From positions 234,501-298,500 of the forward strand of contig BSBK01008839.1 of assembly GCA_027943335.1 (NCBI GenBank): DNA of 64,000 nt, given 5' to 3'. The position numbers were made by a program, and so were the translations under genes. Below, piece after piece: positions 36,081 through 48,060 of this stretch (position 1 is its first letter; each line of letters starts with the position of its first letter). Origin of the DNA: Chamaecyparis obtusa (Eukaryota > Streptophyta > Pinopsida > Cupressales > Cupressaceae). The notes beneath the pieces were generated by a model. The model did not search any database. It had not been told where the DNA came from and saw only the letters and a program-made list of their open reading frames with translations.

Positions 36081-37824
36081 TGGAGCCTTAATTTTTTACA
36101 AAAATTAGGGCCTCCATTTGAGAAATAATGTTGGAGATTTGATAAGGTTGTCATTGATGTCATTGAAGTTTTTTTGGTTGCTCGCAAGATATACGAACAC
36201 ATACTGTTAAGTGGAGATAATAACTAAGATAGATAGCAAAGACTATTAAATAAATAGCGTAGACAACTATGCAACTTGGCAATGTTGGAACATTAAGCAT
36301 CATATCAGCATTCGAATAGAGTGACGTATACACACCAACAATTAATGATCAAAGTCAACCCAAATAAATTTCATTTCCTCATAGATTTTAACAATTGCAA
36401 CATATTACAATGATGACAATAAACATATTATTTGGAAGAATATTACAAGAGGCAGTAAAGTAAAACTCGTCATGAATGTCCAGTCAGCAATAATCAACCC
36501 TTGAAGCAACAACTTCATCAAATGAAGTGAACACAACATGAGTTAAAGATTGATTAAACATATGCATTTGAAGACATCCAAAGGAGCCATGCAGTAATAA
36601 AAAATAAATATACATAGTGTTGAGCATAGTTCAAAGGCAGTATTAAAATCATTAAATGAACATTTGAGAGATGATATATTCAAGAGATGTGTTTTTGTAA
36701 GTTTGAGGGATATCATGTTGCACAAGCAATCATATATTATACGCAATGGAAAAGTCAATAGTCACATGTCATATCTATCAATGGTAATATCAAAGATTGG
36801 AAATGAAGACCATAAGCTTATACGATAATGGAGATTTTGTATAGCATGAAATGAAGGCTTTTGCATACATGATGATATTGGAAGATTATTGCTGGCAATT
36901 AAAATTATTATAAGTGTAAACAAAAAGCATTGAAAATGATAATATATGAAATTAGCAATGAAAGTATGAGACTGAATGCAAACACAATGAAAAATAGTGA
37001 CATAATTGATGGTATAGAATTTGTATACGAAAATTCATAGAAGTGGTAAATGAAACTCATATTAGCAGCGATTGAAGTTTTAATTTAGTGATGAAGAGCA
37101 GATGGCATCATTTTTGTTTTGCAGAGAAATGATCTTTAGTATCGGTACTGATGGCCTCATCATCATCTTGGGCACAGGGAAAGTTAAGCACCAGAAATAA
37201 TTCCAAAAAGCCATCGATATATGCATCTTGAACATTTATTTTAAAAGGTCAAAAGTTTTAATAAATATGTTGTTATAAGTGTTTTGAGAACATTAACAAA
37301 TAATTATCAACTGGAACCTTATATTTCCAAATATTTGAGTGATTACTTATTAGTCTTGAGGAGGTGCGATTATTTAAGGAGATGTCATTTAATTTTGAAA
37401 GAAGTATGACTATTCAGTGAGTAGCATATAAATAGGAGTTATATTATTTTGGAAAAAGTGAAAACATTTGATAGAAGAACAAAAAAGAAGCAATACAAGA
37501 ATATATATTTAATTGTATGGAGGGATAAGGAGAAATAATGCTAATTTAAATCATAATGATAATCAGTCAAGATATAACTTCACCATTCAATTCCATAAAC
37601 ATGAATAATGAATATGTATATACAAAAGATGATGCAAATATAACATATAAATGAACATGTTCTATATATACAAAGTATCAAAAGTATATCCATATACAAA
37701 TATGGCACATGCCATTTCAAAATGTCTACAAAATCAATTTTTTAAGGTGTATAATGTGGCATATATGCCATCTCAAAATGTGCCAAGTGGCATCTCTAAA
37801 TGACCACAAAACTAAAACTACATC
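36081..37824. other. AT-rich spacer
   Basis: Begins right after the last repeat unit at 'tgatggagccttaatttt'. No supported gene. Its right part presumably holds the 3' non-coding region of the minus-strand second gene. Confidence 0.35.
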
Positions 37825-39980
37825 CTATGCCATAGGGGGATCATCAAAATGTAGCCTCTTTGCCAAAGTGTTAGGCTCTGATTGATCCTGCATAAAAAAT
37901 GAGTTCAAACCCAAGTTAGATTGCTTACTTTATATGATTTGTACAAATATATAAATATAATTCATAATTCAAACACTAATTTAATTAAAATTATAACTGA
38001 ATACAAATATATGTATCTAGTCTCTCGATTGCCTACCACGATCAAGTGTCTGAGTATAAGTCTTGGGTAGTGAAGGGACAATGCTAGCAATACCATCTCT
38101 GACCTATAAATATATATTTGCAATAATGAGATTAGTAGAGTGGTGCAACATAGAGAAATAAATCTACAAAATAGGATGATAGCATAATAAAATTACAAAT
38201 TGATTGAACTAAAATTAAAACTTACATCTGGTGATCCCTCCTCTGGAATAGTGGGTTGGGTCAACAAAGATACAAAAGATTCTAATGGGCCCTCCCTCAT
38301 AGTTGGAGTAACCTATGAGAGTAAAAAGATTGTCAATTATATATCAATGTACTTCATCATAACAACCCTGGTTACAAAATACAAATAACAATATGTAAAA
38401 AGTCTACGTACAATCGGGATATCACTCTGAATCAAGATGCCTGTAACCCTACGCCCCCGAACCAATGTCTGGACATCATCAATAACGACACCCTATACAA
38501 TAAAGTGCAAGTAAAATATTTATTACTACACACAAGTGGCATACATATGCATGCATAATTAATCTTCAACAATTAACTACCTTTCCTTTGTCAACACTTG
38601 ATGAAGGAACCCCCACATGCCCCTCACAAACATTGGTTGTAGCCTGTAAGAACACAATAAGATGATAATATATTATTAAATGTATTAATTTTATTGATCT
38701 AATTGATAGAGATTTAAGCATGTACACCAAATGATATAAAAAAACTAATGGGTACATAATTTATAATATACTGTATAGTCATCAAGGCCAAATGAAATGG
38801 CTAAAAGTGTGGACTCATCCACCTGTCTCACCTCCTCCTATGTCATTGACTGAACATAAATGGAAAAAATATATATACATAAGTGCATGCAATCATTAAA
38901 ACTAATCTAAATAAATAAATTATTTTTAAATTAAATAAGTCACGTGACAAATTTATTTATAATGTTTACTCTTACCGTATCAACAGGAGTCAATTGCTCT
39001 GTGTACACCTCCTGAGCACTCTCATGAGATGTAGATGCTCCATGAGGTGTTCCAGCCTCTATAGCTGCATCTCCTATATCCTCCTCATCAATAACATGTA
39101 ATTGATATGTATCAGCATCAGTAAGTGGTCTAAGGCACATATTTTTGGATATAATGCAAATGTGGGGCTCACATAAATGTGAACTCCAATGAGATGTTGA
39201 TGCGCCAGCATCATCCACACCATGAGGCAACACTGACCTAGTCTACATGATCAGTTGATCACTCAGTAAATGAATGGCCCTAATAGTCTATGAGGAAGCC
39301 TTTGCAATGATATCAGGATGTTGCACTGGAGAAGGGGGTGCGACATCAGTGGAGGGCACAAAGCTAGTGGCCTTTTTGCACTGGGAAGATGGCCTAGTTT
39401 GAGGAGCTCCTCCGCTTATGCCCATGTTGGGCCTCATACTCTAATAATTAACATTGTGACCAAGCACAAACTCAGCATACAATTTTTTTAAGAAATAAAA
39501 TGGGACCTTCAAATTGCTATGGGGTGGTTTATCAAAAACCATCCACCAGCAATCCCAAAAGTGTGTGCGCATTCCACCATTTGTGCACCATTTTATTGAT
39601 AATTTGGGCTTTTTGGGGTCAACTGGTATTCCAGTTTTAGGATTGACAAAAAGGGTGGCTATCTCTTCCTTACTTATATTAAGGGCTGCAATCCCATCAT
39701 GGTCAAGCCCATCATCAAATTGGGCATGCATATCATCACGCTAATGAAGAGCAGCATTATGTTGCTGCGTGAGTGTGTCAATATTTTTAACAATTGTATT
39801 CAGTGTGCCAAGCATGGGACCTAATGTAGGTATATTTTGATACGTGTCTTGGAAACCTCGTATCGTGTTCAAATTTTCTTGTATCAAATCTTGTAAAGAT
39901 TTAGGGTTTAGATACGGGGGATTATTTTTAGGATCGTTATTTGGTGCGAGAGGGTTATTTTCTTCATTGTTGTCAACCAT
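37825..39980 (-). pseudogene. Second gene of the transposon (multi-exon, unknown function)
   Basis: Minus strand from ATG 39980 (MVDNNEENNPLAPNNDPKNN). After a stop at 39738 comes a conserved-looking block SIKWCTNGGMRTHFWDCWWM ... PFYFLKKLYAEFVLGHNVNY. Downstream, short coding-like pieces alternate with AT-rich gaps with plausible AG/GT borders: around 39235-38950 (GASTSHWSSHLCEPHIC, HVIDEEDIGDAAIEAG), 38855-38775, 38640-38570 (VCEGHVGVPSSSVDKGK), 38490-38410, 38310-38226 and 38105-38030. The last exon ends RLHFDDPPMA at TAG 37825. The block is homologous to 42058-42350. It is convergent with transposase copy B, a common arrangement in two-gene plant transposons. No known domain recognised. 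Acidic, Ser/Pro-rich tail. Confidence 0.5.
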
Positions 39981-40413
39981 GCCTGATTAAATAAAAAACA
40001 AATCTAAATTTCAAATTGATTTCATATATTACTACAAAACCCTATTTCAACAAAAAAACTACATTTAGCATGAAAATGAAATAAAATAATAAAAATAAAC
40101 AAATAATTTACTTACCTAATATGATGGGGAGTCAAATTTATTGTTGCCAAAATCAGATACTCAAAAATATATCAGGTATATGATATAACCAAGCCATTTT
40201 ACCAAGAAAAAACTTGGAGAGAAATGAAGAAAAGGGCTCGTGGGTTTTGGATTTATGCCATAGTTATCGGGTACCCAATAGTACCTGATTAGGCCTGTGC
40301 TTTGGTGTCAAGTTTGCCTAGGTGTATTGACACCTAGGCCTACTAAAAAGTCAACAAGTGTTTTCAAGCACTTTTGGATGAGTGAAAAGTGAATACTTTT
40401 CACATCCCCACTT

Positions 40414-40443
40414 TTTGGCCCCTCATGATCTTGCACATACCCA
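40414..40443 (-). repeat. Right-hand terminal inverted repeat
   Basis: Ends CTTGCACATACCCA, the complement of the termini at 4524 and 28529. The inner sequence (gggatgtgaaaagt...) matches the 28529 end for a few more bases (TTTTTGGCC, then CATCCCCAC against CATCGCAAC). It may be the right end of a large element spanning back to 28529, carrying transposase copy B and the second gene. Flanking bases do not show a clear target duplication with 28529. Confidence 0.7.
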
Positions 40444-41127
40444 ATTACTTAAAATTAATTATATGTTTTCATGCATTACCTCCCCTTAAGACATTAGTTA
40501 GTTACTTAATTATGTTAGTTACCTACTTAATTAATTAGATTACTTAACTATGTTAGTTATTTAGAATACATAATTATGTTAGTTAATTATGTTAGCTAGA
40601 TTACTTGATTATGTTAGTTAATTATATGTTAATTACCACTTAATTAATTGTCCTAACTATTAGTCCATTAATTATGTTAGATTACCTAATTATTTTAGTT
40701 ATATTATTTAATTATGTTAATTAATTGGTAATTGTTAGCTAAGTAGTTACTTAATTAATGTATGCTTTGGTTAATTACCTCAGTTAGTTACTTATTTAAT
40801 TATTTTTTACTTACATGACATTAGTTAGATTACTTAATGGTTAGAAATATTTAAAATAACATTAGTACATGGCAAAACATAATGTATACATAACATGTAT
40901 AAAAATAAGTCTAAAAGATCAAATAACACACAAACATATAACATGTAACATGTATAAAATATGTAACATGTAATGTCTAAAATATGTAATGTAATGTATA
41001 AAATATGAAATAAGACACAACCATATACCATGTACATATATGAAATGACTAAAATATCTACATGTATATATGAAATGTTATAGCATGTATATATGAAATG
41101 TCACATGAAATATCTAAAATAACATGG
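40444..41127. repeat. TTAGTTAATTA-type low-complexity repeat
   Basis: Degenerate repeats of 'ttaattatgttagtta' (40444-40830), then 'aacatgtataaaatatgtaac' (40850-41110). The first part resembles 4400-4500 beside transposase copy A. No gene. Confidence 0.6.
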
Positions 41128-42798
41128 TCACTCAACTAGGGCCATGTCCTGATCCATGACCTGATGTCGGTGCACCTCATCTTGATGTCTTTGTACAATA
41201 AACAAAATATGTCATGCATACATGTATAATAAATTTTAAATACTTATGATCATAGAAAAATTAATTTTTTAAACAAACATCTCAATGTACCCAGTTACCA
41301 TGATGGATAGGATCGTGTGGAGTCTATAAATCTCCATATGGTCCAGCATCCTTGTCGATAACCTCCTAGAGTACACATATATATAACATATACTAATCAA
41401 ATTTCAAATATATGTGTAATTTTTTTAAATAAAGAAAAAATAAATTTAATTATAAATAGCATAGTAGCCTCTAATGCTTTCCCGAAAGCGCTCAAATCTA
41501 ATGATTGTAATGATATAGCCATAGGATCAATCTGGTCGTCTGTAAGCAATGTAGTAAAAAGTTGATGACCAAGAGATGATGATGTGGCCTGCATGGTCTA
41601 ATGATGAGCTATAGGTGGTGCAGTCTATAGAGGAGTTGTAGGTGGTGGTGTAGTCTGTCGAGGACCTATCGGTGGTGCAGTCTACTAAGGAGCTATCAGT
41701 GGTGCAGTTTGTTGAGAACCTGATCTAGTACTAAGATAGTTCTTGACAAATGATGGAACCTCCCTGAGTGGAATCCCACCGAGCATCTGTATGGTCTAAT
41801 ATGTACAAAATAGATCACTAGATAATAATGTGCTCGTACGTCGCAAATGGTCCATATCTGATATAATTGTAACCTCTAGGGGAGGTGGTATGTTGACTGT
41901 ATCATATAGATCACCACTAGAGGATGCATCCTATGTAGGTGGAGGAATTATGGAATGAGAATGTAACATGTATCTCCCACACAATCAGACAACATATCCT
42001 AAACCTATGTGGTGATACTCGCTATAATAGAATAAATGTCCCTCCTCATCCTATCATCTAGCACACTCGCTCTTGCCATTTCCAAACCTTTTGGTATGAC
42101 CAAAAGATTTGGACCCACCCTTGCCTGCTTATTAGCGAGCATAGGGGCATTAGGCACTTTGAACTTGTCAAATAATCTCCCTCTCCCCTACCCAACATAA
42201 TCAAGATAATCTGTATAATCAACATCAAGCTACAAATGAAATTCTGCAAATAGTTGTTTGCAGAAATATAGTGGCAACTCATCCTTCTGGGGCCACCTAT
42301 GATGAGTAGCCAACCATTGAGGATATAGAAATTGTCCCACAAGGTCATCCTAACATCTCATGACCATGTACCCTCTCACCTTACTCATGTCTCGATAATG
42401 AGGAAACATGCTCTTCACCATAGGGGTGGAAACAACTATATCGATCTCCTTATACTTCATAGTGCCAATAACACTATGAGACAAAGAAGTATAGAATATA
42501 TCAATGCTGATAGTATCATACAAGTTGTATGATTGAAATATTCCAATCATACGCAACAAATCATCTCTATTAATGTTCACCCTATCCCTATTAGGAATGG
42601 TGGTGGATGAAGCGAAGGTCTGATCCAAAACATGTAATGCTTGTCTCAATCTGTCAATAGTATCTGCAAAAAGATTCTCTCTGGCCTTTTTTGTATTAGT
42701 TGATCTATGAGAGGAGTGACCACTACCACTACCACTACCCCCCCCCCCCAATGTACACTAGGCTCTCTTGAATCAATTGACCCTCTATCCGATGCCAT
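41128..42798 (-). pseudogene. Second-gene homologue of the transposon family (decayed)
   Basis: From ATG 42798 (MASDRGSIDSREPSVH) to a C_12 run at 42738-42749, where the frame shifts into GGGSGSGSGHSSHRSTNTKK. It continues RLRQALHVLDQTF, VNINRDDLLRMIGIFQSYN and VRGYMVMRC. Through three TAG codons (42350, 42230, 42188) it still reads QFLYPQWLATHH, DELPLYFCKQLFAEFHL and LDVDYTDYLDYVG. The YFCKQLFAEF block aligns with YFLKKLYAEF of the gene at 37825-39980. Downstream: Pro/Thr-rich text with TAGs (41740-41600), LSAFGKALEATML (41475) and a likely end near 41128. Function unknown. Confidence 0.5.
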
Positions 42799-42839
42799 AT
42801 AATAGATAAACAAGAATATATATATAGATCTCTGCACAT

Positions 42840-43720
42840 GTACATACAAATTTAAGAAACATATGTGTTACAAATTTAAGATACATGTACATATGTACAT
42901 GTTACAAATTTAAGATACATGTACATATGAATTTAAGAAACATACATTAAAACTGAAGAAACATACATATTAATCAGTTTAGGTGTTATTAGTACATGTT
43001 ACAAATTTAAACACATACATGAACTACAAATTTAAACATACATGTTACAAATATAAGATCATCCAGTTTAAAAATGAAATATATATATACATGTACATAC
43101 AAATTTAATAAACATATTAATCCTATTATGTCTTAAGGGGTCATATTAATCATGTTACCTATCTTAATTGGTCAAGTATTAGTCACATGTTAGGTCTTAA
43201 TTGGTAGGACTATTAGGTCTTAGTAGGTCATATTAAACCAAATTAGTCAAGTATAGGTCCTATTAGTTCTTAAGGGTTGACTATTAGGTCTTATTAGAAG
43301 GTATTAGGTCTTATTAGGTCGTATTAATCAGTTTAGGTGTTATTAGTCATATTAATCACATTTTAAGTCTTAATTGGTCAATTAATAGGTCCTAATTCCA
43401 GTTAAATATTAGTCACTTGTTAGGTCTTAATTGGTTTCTAGAATTTTTGTTTATGTTAGCTTCTAGTGTTAGAGTTTAATAGGTCTTAATTGGTTTCTAG
43501 AATTTGTGTTTATGTTGTTTATGTCGTATTAATCCTATTAAATCTTAAGGGGTTGTATTAATCGTGTTACTTGTCTTAATTGGTCATATTAGTCACATGT
43601 TAAGTCTTAATTAGTCTTAATTGGTTGATTAATAGGACCTAATTGGTCAAGTATTAGTCACATGTAAGGTCTTAATTGGTAGGACTATTAGGTCTTAATA
43701 GGTCATATTGGACCTAATTG
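42840..43720. repeat. Degenerate short tandem repeats
   Basis: 42840-43110 has repeats of 'acatgttacaaatttaagatac'. 43130-43720 has repeats built on 'taggtcttaattggt' and 'attagtcacatgtta' with longer duplicated blocks (43187-43250 recurs at 43667-43720). The array is interrupted at 43720 by the copia-like element and resumes at 46782. Confidence 0.7.
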
Positions 43721-44219
43721 TGTTGGTGTAATTAAATATTCCTAATTACATTTTACTTAATCTTACTTAGGTTAATGCATTGCATAGTAGTTTGTGATTG
43801 AGACACCTAGGAGTGTACACATTCATTTAAGCACATGGTGTAGGAGAAATTCCACTTTAGGTGTGATAGTTGTCATCACATATCTCGTTGTGTGTGAGAT
43901 CCACCTTTCGTGCTCTTATCACATTATCATCCTAATCCATTGCACATACCTTATTGCATAATGGAGGATGATCCGCATTTGGTGGACATGTGATTACACC
44001 TAGCATAGGTGATAGCTTATCAGCTCCTTATCATTCTCTCATATCACCTTTCCTATATAAGGAGGTCTATTATGTAATCATTTCATTCATTCATCAATCA
44101 ATCATTCAAGGTGAATTCATTGGATCTATTCAATCCATCATTGCATTCATATTCTCTCTTGTACTTTTCTTCAACCTCTAGATCCTTGGTTCAATCTTTT
44201 CTATTTGCAAATTCTTACA
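43721..44219 (+). repeat. 5' LTR of the copia-like element
   Basis: 499 bases, TG...CA, containing a TATATAA near 44052 (cctatataaggagg) that is a plausible promoter TATA box, conserved in the other LTR at about 46613. Confidence 0.88.
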
Positions 44220-44232
44220 TGGTATCAGAGCT
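44220..44232 (+). other. Primer-binding site (initiator Met tRNA type)
   Basis: TGGTATCAGAGCT immediately after the LTR is the classic plant copia primer site, complementary to the 3' end of initiator tRNA-Met. Confidence 0.9.
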
Positions 44233-44985
44233 CTCAAGGTGTGAAGACCTCTTCTCAAGAAGTGCAATCTTGGTTTGATTCAACTGAGGGTGTAGAGTAA
44301 AGGTATTTGGACATCACCATTGCATAGTCTATTTAGAGAAAAATTAGGGTTTTGTATTTTGTGGCTTTCTATTGCAGGTCAATATTGGTGCTTGCTGGTG
44401 CAAATCAGAGGTTGACATCATATTGAGAAGGTCCAAAAACCCCTAAATCAAATTTTGTTTCATCCAAATCAGACATCCGAGGCCAAATCTAGAGCTATTT
44501 GAATTTTGGAAGTGCGACAACGGCGATACAGAAAAAATAATTTTAGAGGCAATTTTCAAACAACGATATCTTAGTCATTTGGACTCCTTTTTTTGAGCAA
44601 TGTTTTTTGTCTTGGGGTAGAATTTCATGATCGACACAATGGTTCAGGTGGTTTCTGATCTCTATTTCTGAATTTTTCTAAAAATTGTAAATCTCATTTT
44701 TTGCAACTTTCAAGGCCTCGTTTGAGCTCATATGAACTCCTTTTTAGGTGCATTTTTTTTTGAAAGTGCAAAATTTTTTCTGTATTTTCCAGATCTAGAA
44801 TTAGATTTCAGTGACTATGATAAAAAATTATACTTTCATAAATTGGCTTAGTGTTTTCATTTGTAATGCATAAGCCTTGGCTTGGTCTTTTGCATAGTCA
44901 TCTAAGTCTATTATAGCCTGATTGTGGAGTGTAATAATTTGTTGATCTCAATTTGTAATGAGAGAAGTGTATCATTAATGTAATC

Positions 44986-45616
44986 ATGGGTTATGAAACA
45001 CATCCTGCAGTAGTACTTTTGACTAAGGATAATTATGAGTCATGGGCAAAAGGAATCATCACACATTGTAGATGGCTTAATCTCTTGCCTCATCTTTATG
45101 GACTCATTCCTGAGCCAAAGTCACAAGGGAAGAAATATGTTTGGGGAGAAAAGAATGCTCATATTATAAATTTAATTATTGGTAGTATCAGTTGTGTCTC
45201 TTCTATGACATCTACCCAAATTTAGAGATGTTCAATGTCCACACATTATTTGGACAATAATTTGGGAGATTTTTGGTGATCCACATGTTCCTCCATTTCC
45301 ATATGATCTTTCTTCAGATTGCCTCATTCCTCTTGATGATGTAGATAACATTCCCTATGATGATTATACCTTAGATGAGATTGAAGAATTTGCAACAATT
45401 GAGAGAGAGGATGATCTAGTGGCTCCTCTTGTACCTCCTACTTCTCTAGTTGAGATCACACAATCATCTCTTGTTGGTGGTTCCAGCGAGTCATTGCAAG
45501 AGATATCTATTTGTCTTCCTGATTGGGATTCTTATTTGCCAGATATTGGTGCATTTTTTATGGAGTCTCACATTGCAAATTTGGGAGACATACTTCAAGG
45601 GGTTTCTCCTCTTTGA
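44986..45616 (+). pseudogene. Gag-like remnant of the copia-like element
   Basis: ATG 44986 opens a 79-residue frame (MGYETHPAVVLLTKDNYESW, then HCRWLNLLPHLYGLIPEP). It has the DNYxxW pattern seen at the N-terminus of copia-type Gag, here with CRWLNLLPHLYG. It stops at 45223. An offset frame then reads PFPYDLSSDCLIPLDDVDN and an acidic stretch to 45616 (NLGDILQGVSPL), which is not recognisable as any enzyme. The remainder to 46270 has only unsupported frames. Confidence 0.6.
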
Positions 45617-46270
45617 TAACAATTTCATCACAGTTGGAGATACTTCTTCACATTATTTGGAGATTGACATTCTTGATTCTTATTCTTCACTTGGTTTGTC
45701 ACGTGATGTGATAGATTTTTTGAGCTTGGAGATTCCTATTCAGCCTTCAGAGATGCATATTTGGAGATCTTCCTCCTTATTTCTTTTGGATATGGATTGG
45801 TCCATGACATCATCATCATACTTCATTTGGATTCCACTTCCTAGTTCCTATCCACAATGGGAAGCATTCCTATGTATTTTTACTTGGTATATCTTCTTTG
45901 CAAGGGGAGAAATGTTGTTTGTAGTCATTGGAATATAATTTGTCTTCAAGCACTCACCATTTTTGAAGGAGATTGTAAATTATGGGGGGGATATCATGTC
46001 TCCAACTAGCCTTCTTATGGGGGGATACTTCTTTGTATATACATGATGTATGTAGTTCTTGGGGGGTCTTGAGTACTCCATCCATCCATGCATCTTGTTT
46101 TCTTCTATCTTTTTGGTGGAGCATTTTTCCCATGAGGTTTTCCCTCTTTATCCACTTTATGAGAGTTTTCCATTTCATGTATTGCATTTTGTACATGGGT
46201 ACCTAACATGGCCTAGTAGCCGGGACCCATCTTGCATTGTGAGTTTAAGTGCATTCCCCTAAGCTGCACT

Positions 46271-46280
46271 TAAGGGGGGG
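46271..46280 (+). other. Polypurine tract
   Basis: A purine run (AAGGGGGGG) directly abuts the 3' LTR, as expected for second-strand priming. Confidence 0.8.
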
Positions 46281-46781
46281 TGTTGGTGTAATTAAATATT
46301 CCTAATTACACTTTACTTAATCTTACTTAGGTTAATGCATTGCATAGTAGTTTGTGATTGAGACACCTAGGAGTGTGTAGATTCATTTAAGAACATGGTG
46401 TAGGATAAATTCCACTTTAGGTGTGATAGTTTTCATCACATACCTCATTGTGTGTGAGATCCACCTTTCGTGTTCTTATCACATTATCATCCTAATCCAT
46501 TGCACATACTTTATTGCATAATGGAGGATGATCCACATTTGGTGGACATGTGATTACACCTAGCATAGGTGATAGCTTATCAGCTCCTTATCATTCTCTC
46601 ATATCGCCTTTCCTATATAAGGAGGCCTATTATGTAATCATTTCATTCATTCATCAATCAATCATTCAAGGTGAATTAATTGGATCTATTCAATCCATCA
46701 TTGCATTCATATTTTCTCTCTTGTGCTTTTCTTCAACTTCTAGATCCTTGGTTCAATCTTTTCTATTTGCAAATTCTTACA
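46281..46781 (+). repeat. 3' LTR of the copia-like element
   Basis: 501 bases, direct repeat of 43721-44219. Confidence 0.88.
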
Positions 46782-47760
46782 GTCAAGTATAGGTCATATT
46801 AGTTCTTAAGGGTGGACTATTAGGTCTTATTAGTAGGTATTAGGTCTTATTAGGTAACATTAATCAATTTAGGTGTTATTAGTCATATTAATCACATGTT
46901 AAAAGTCTTACTTACTTAATTAATAGGTCCTAATTGGTCAAATATTAGTCACTTGTTAGGTCTTAATTGGTTAGGTATTAGGTCTTAATTGGTTTCTAGA
47001 ATTTTTTTTAATGTTAGTTTCTAGTGTTAGAGTTTAATAGGAAATATTAATCATGTTAAGAGTCCTATTAGATGTTAAGCGTCTTATTAGGTTTTATTAG
47101 CTCTTAAAAGGTCCTGTTACCTCTTATTAATTTCATGTTAGGTCTTAATTGGTCATAGAGAGAAAGTTTATGTTAGTTTCTACTATTAGAGTTTATGTTA
47201 CTTCATCTTCTAGTTTCATGTTGGTTTAATGTTAAGGTTCATGTACGTTTCATATTAAGGTTTATGTTATAATTATGCTAAGGGATCTTTTTTTAAATTA
47301 GGTTTCTAGTTAGGGTTCATGTTTATTTAATGTTAAGGTTTATGTTGGTTTGAATGTTTTAATATCATGTTTCTAATAATTTATATATTTTTTCCTAATA
47401 TTTTGTAACATTTTAAAACATATCTAATAAAAATTAATTAATTAAATAACTAACACATTTTATTAACTGAACAAATATTATATTAATTAAATAACTAAAT
47501 CTACATAAAATCATATTATTTAATTTCTACAATTAAAAATAATAAAACTACATAAACAAAAATAACTATTAAATTAACATTTTTATTTAAATTAAATTTA
47601 TTTAATATTAAATAAACAAAAACAACTATTAAATTAAAAATTTTATTTAAATTACAATTATCTAATATTAAATAAACAAAAACAACTATTAAATAAACTT
47701 TTTTATTTAACTTACAATAATTTAATATTAAATTAAAAAAAAACTTAAAAAAGTTTTAGA
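46782..47760. repeat. Continuation of degenerate tandem repeats
   Basis: 46782-47250 repeats the block at 43252-43500 (gtcaagtataggtc ... tttctagtgttagagtttaatagg) in direct orientation. About 47560-47745 has three ~62-bp units of 'taaataaacaaaaacaactattaaa...'. No gene. Confidence 0.65.
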
Positions 47761-48060
47761 AAACATTAAAAATTAAAAAAATTAAAAAATGGCCTACCTC
47801 TTTCGACCAAAATACCTGCTAAGCTCTCCTCAAAAGCTAAAAGCCGCTCAAACCAGATGAGCTACACATTCAATTTTTTTGTTTATATAGGTTTTCTGGG
47901 GTTGCGGACAGACCCCTTCCAGCTGGAACTGTTTCAGTTGAAACCCTCATGCCACATAGACACCACATGGCGCCTAGTGGGTGCCACATAGTTTTGGCCA
48001 AACCCGGTCTGACTGGACCCCTTCCGGCCGAAACCACTAAGTTTGTCCTCTAGTGCAACA
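47761..48060. other. GC-richer block, possible transposon end region
   Basis: 47880-48060 is GC-richer than its surroundings, with pairs such as ccccttccagctggaac and ccccttccggccgaaac. Its part 47970-48020 resembles 395-445. It may be a terminal or promoter region of the second-gene-bearing element. Nothing coding is seen. Confidence 0.3.

Larger units (their letters stand above)
43721..46781 (+). mobile_element. Copia-like LTR element lacking pol (3.06 kb)
   Basis: LTRs are at 43721-44219 and 46281-46781, both TGTTGGTG...TTCTTACA. The primer site TGGTATCAGAGC directly follows the 5' LTR, and a purine tract AAGGGGGGG directly precedes the 3' LTR. The 2.06-kb interior has gag-like fragments but no protease, integrase or RT motifs, so it would need a helper. 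The LTRs are nearly identical by eye apart from scattered substitutions, so it is younger than the Ty3 element. The flanks (aattg / gtcaa) do not form a target duplication and join exactly into the surrounding repeat motif. Confidence 0.88.

Noticed and set aside
45450..46262. Overlapping hydrophobic frames in the interior of the copia-like element
   Set aside because: Several frames overlap with no conserved motif. The composition reflects T-rich DNA.
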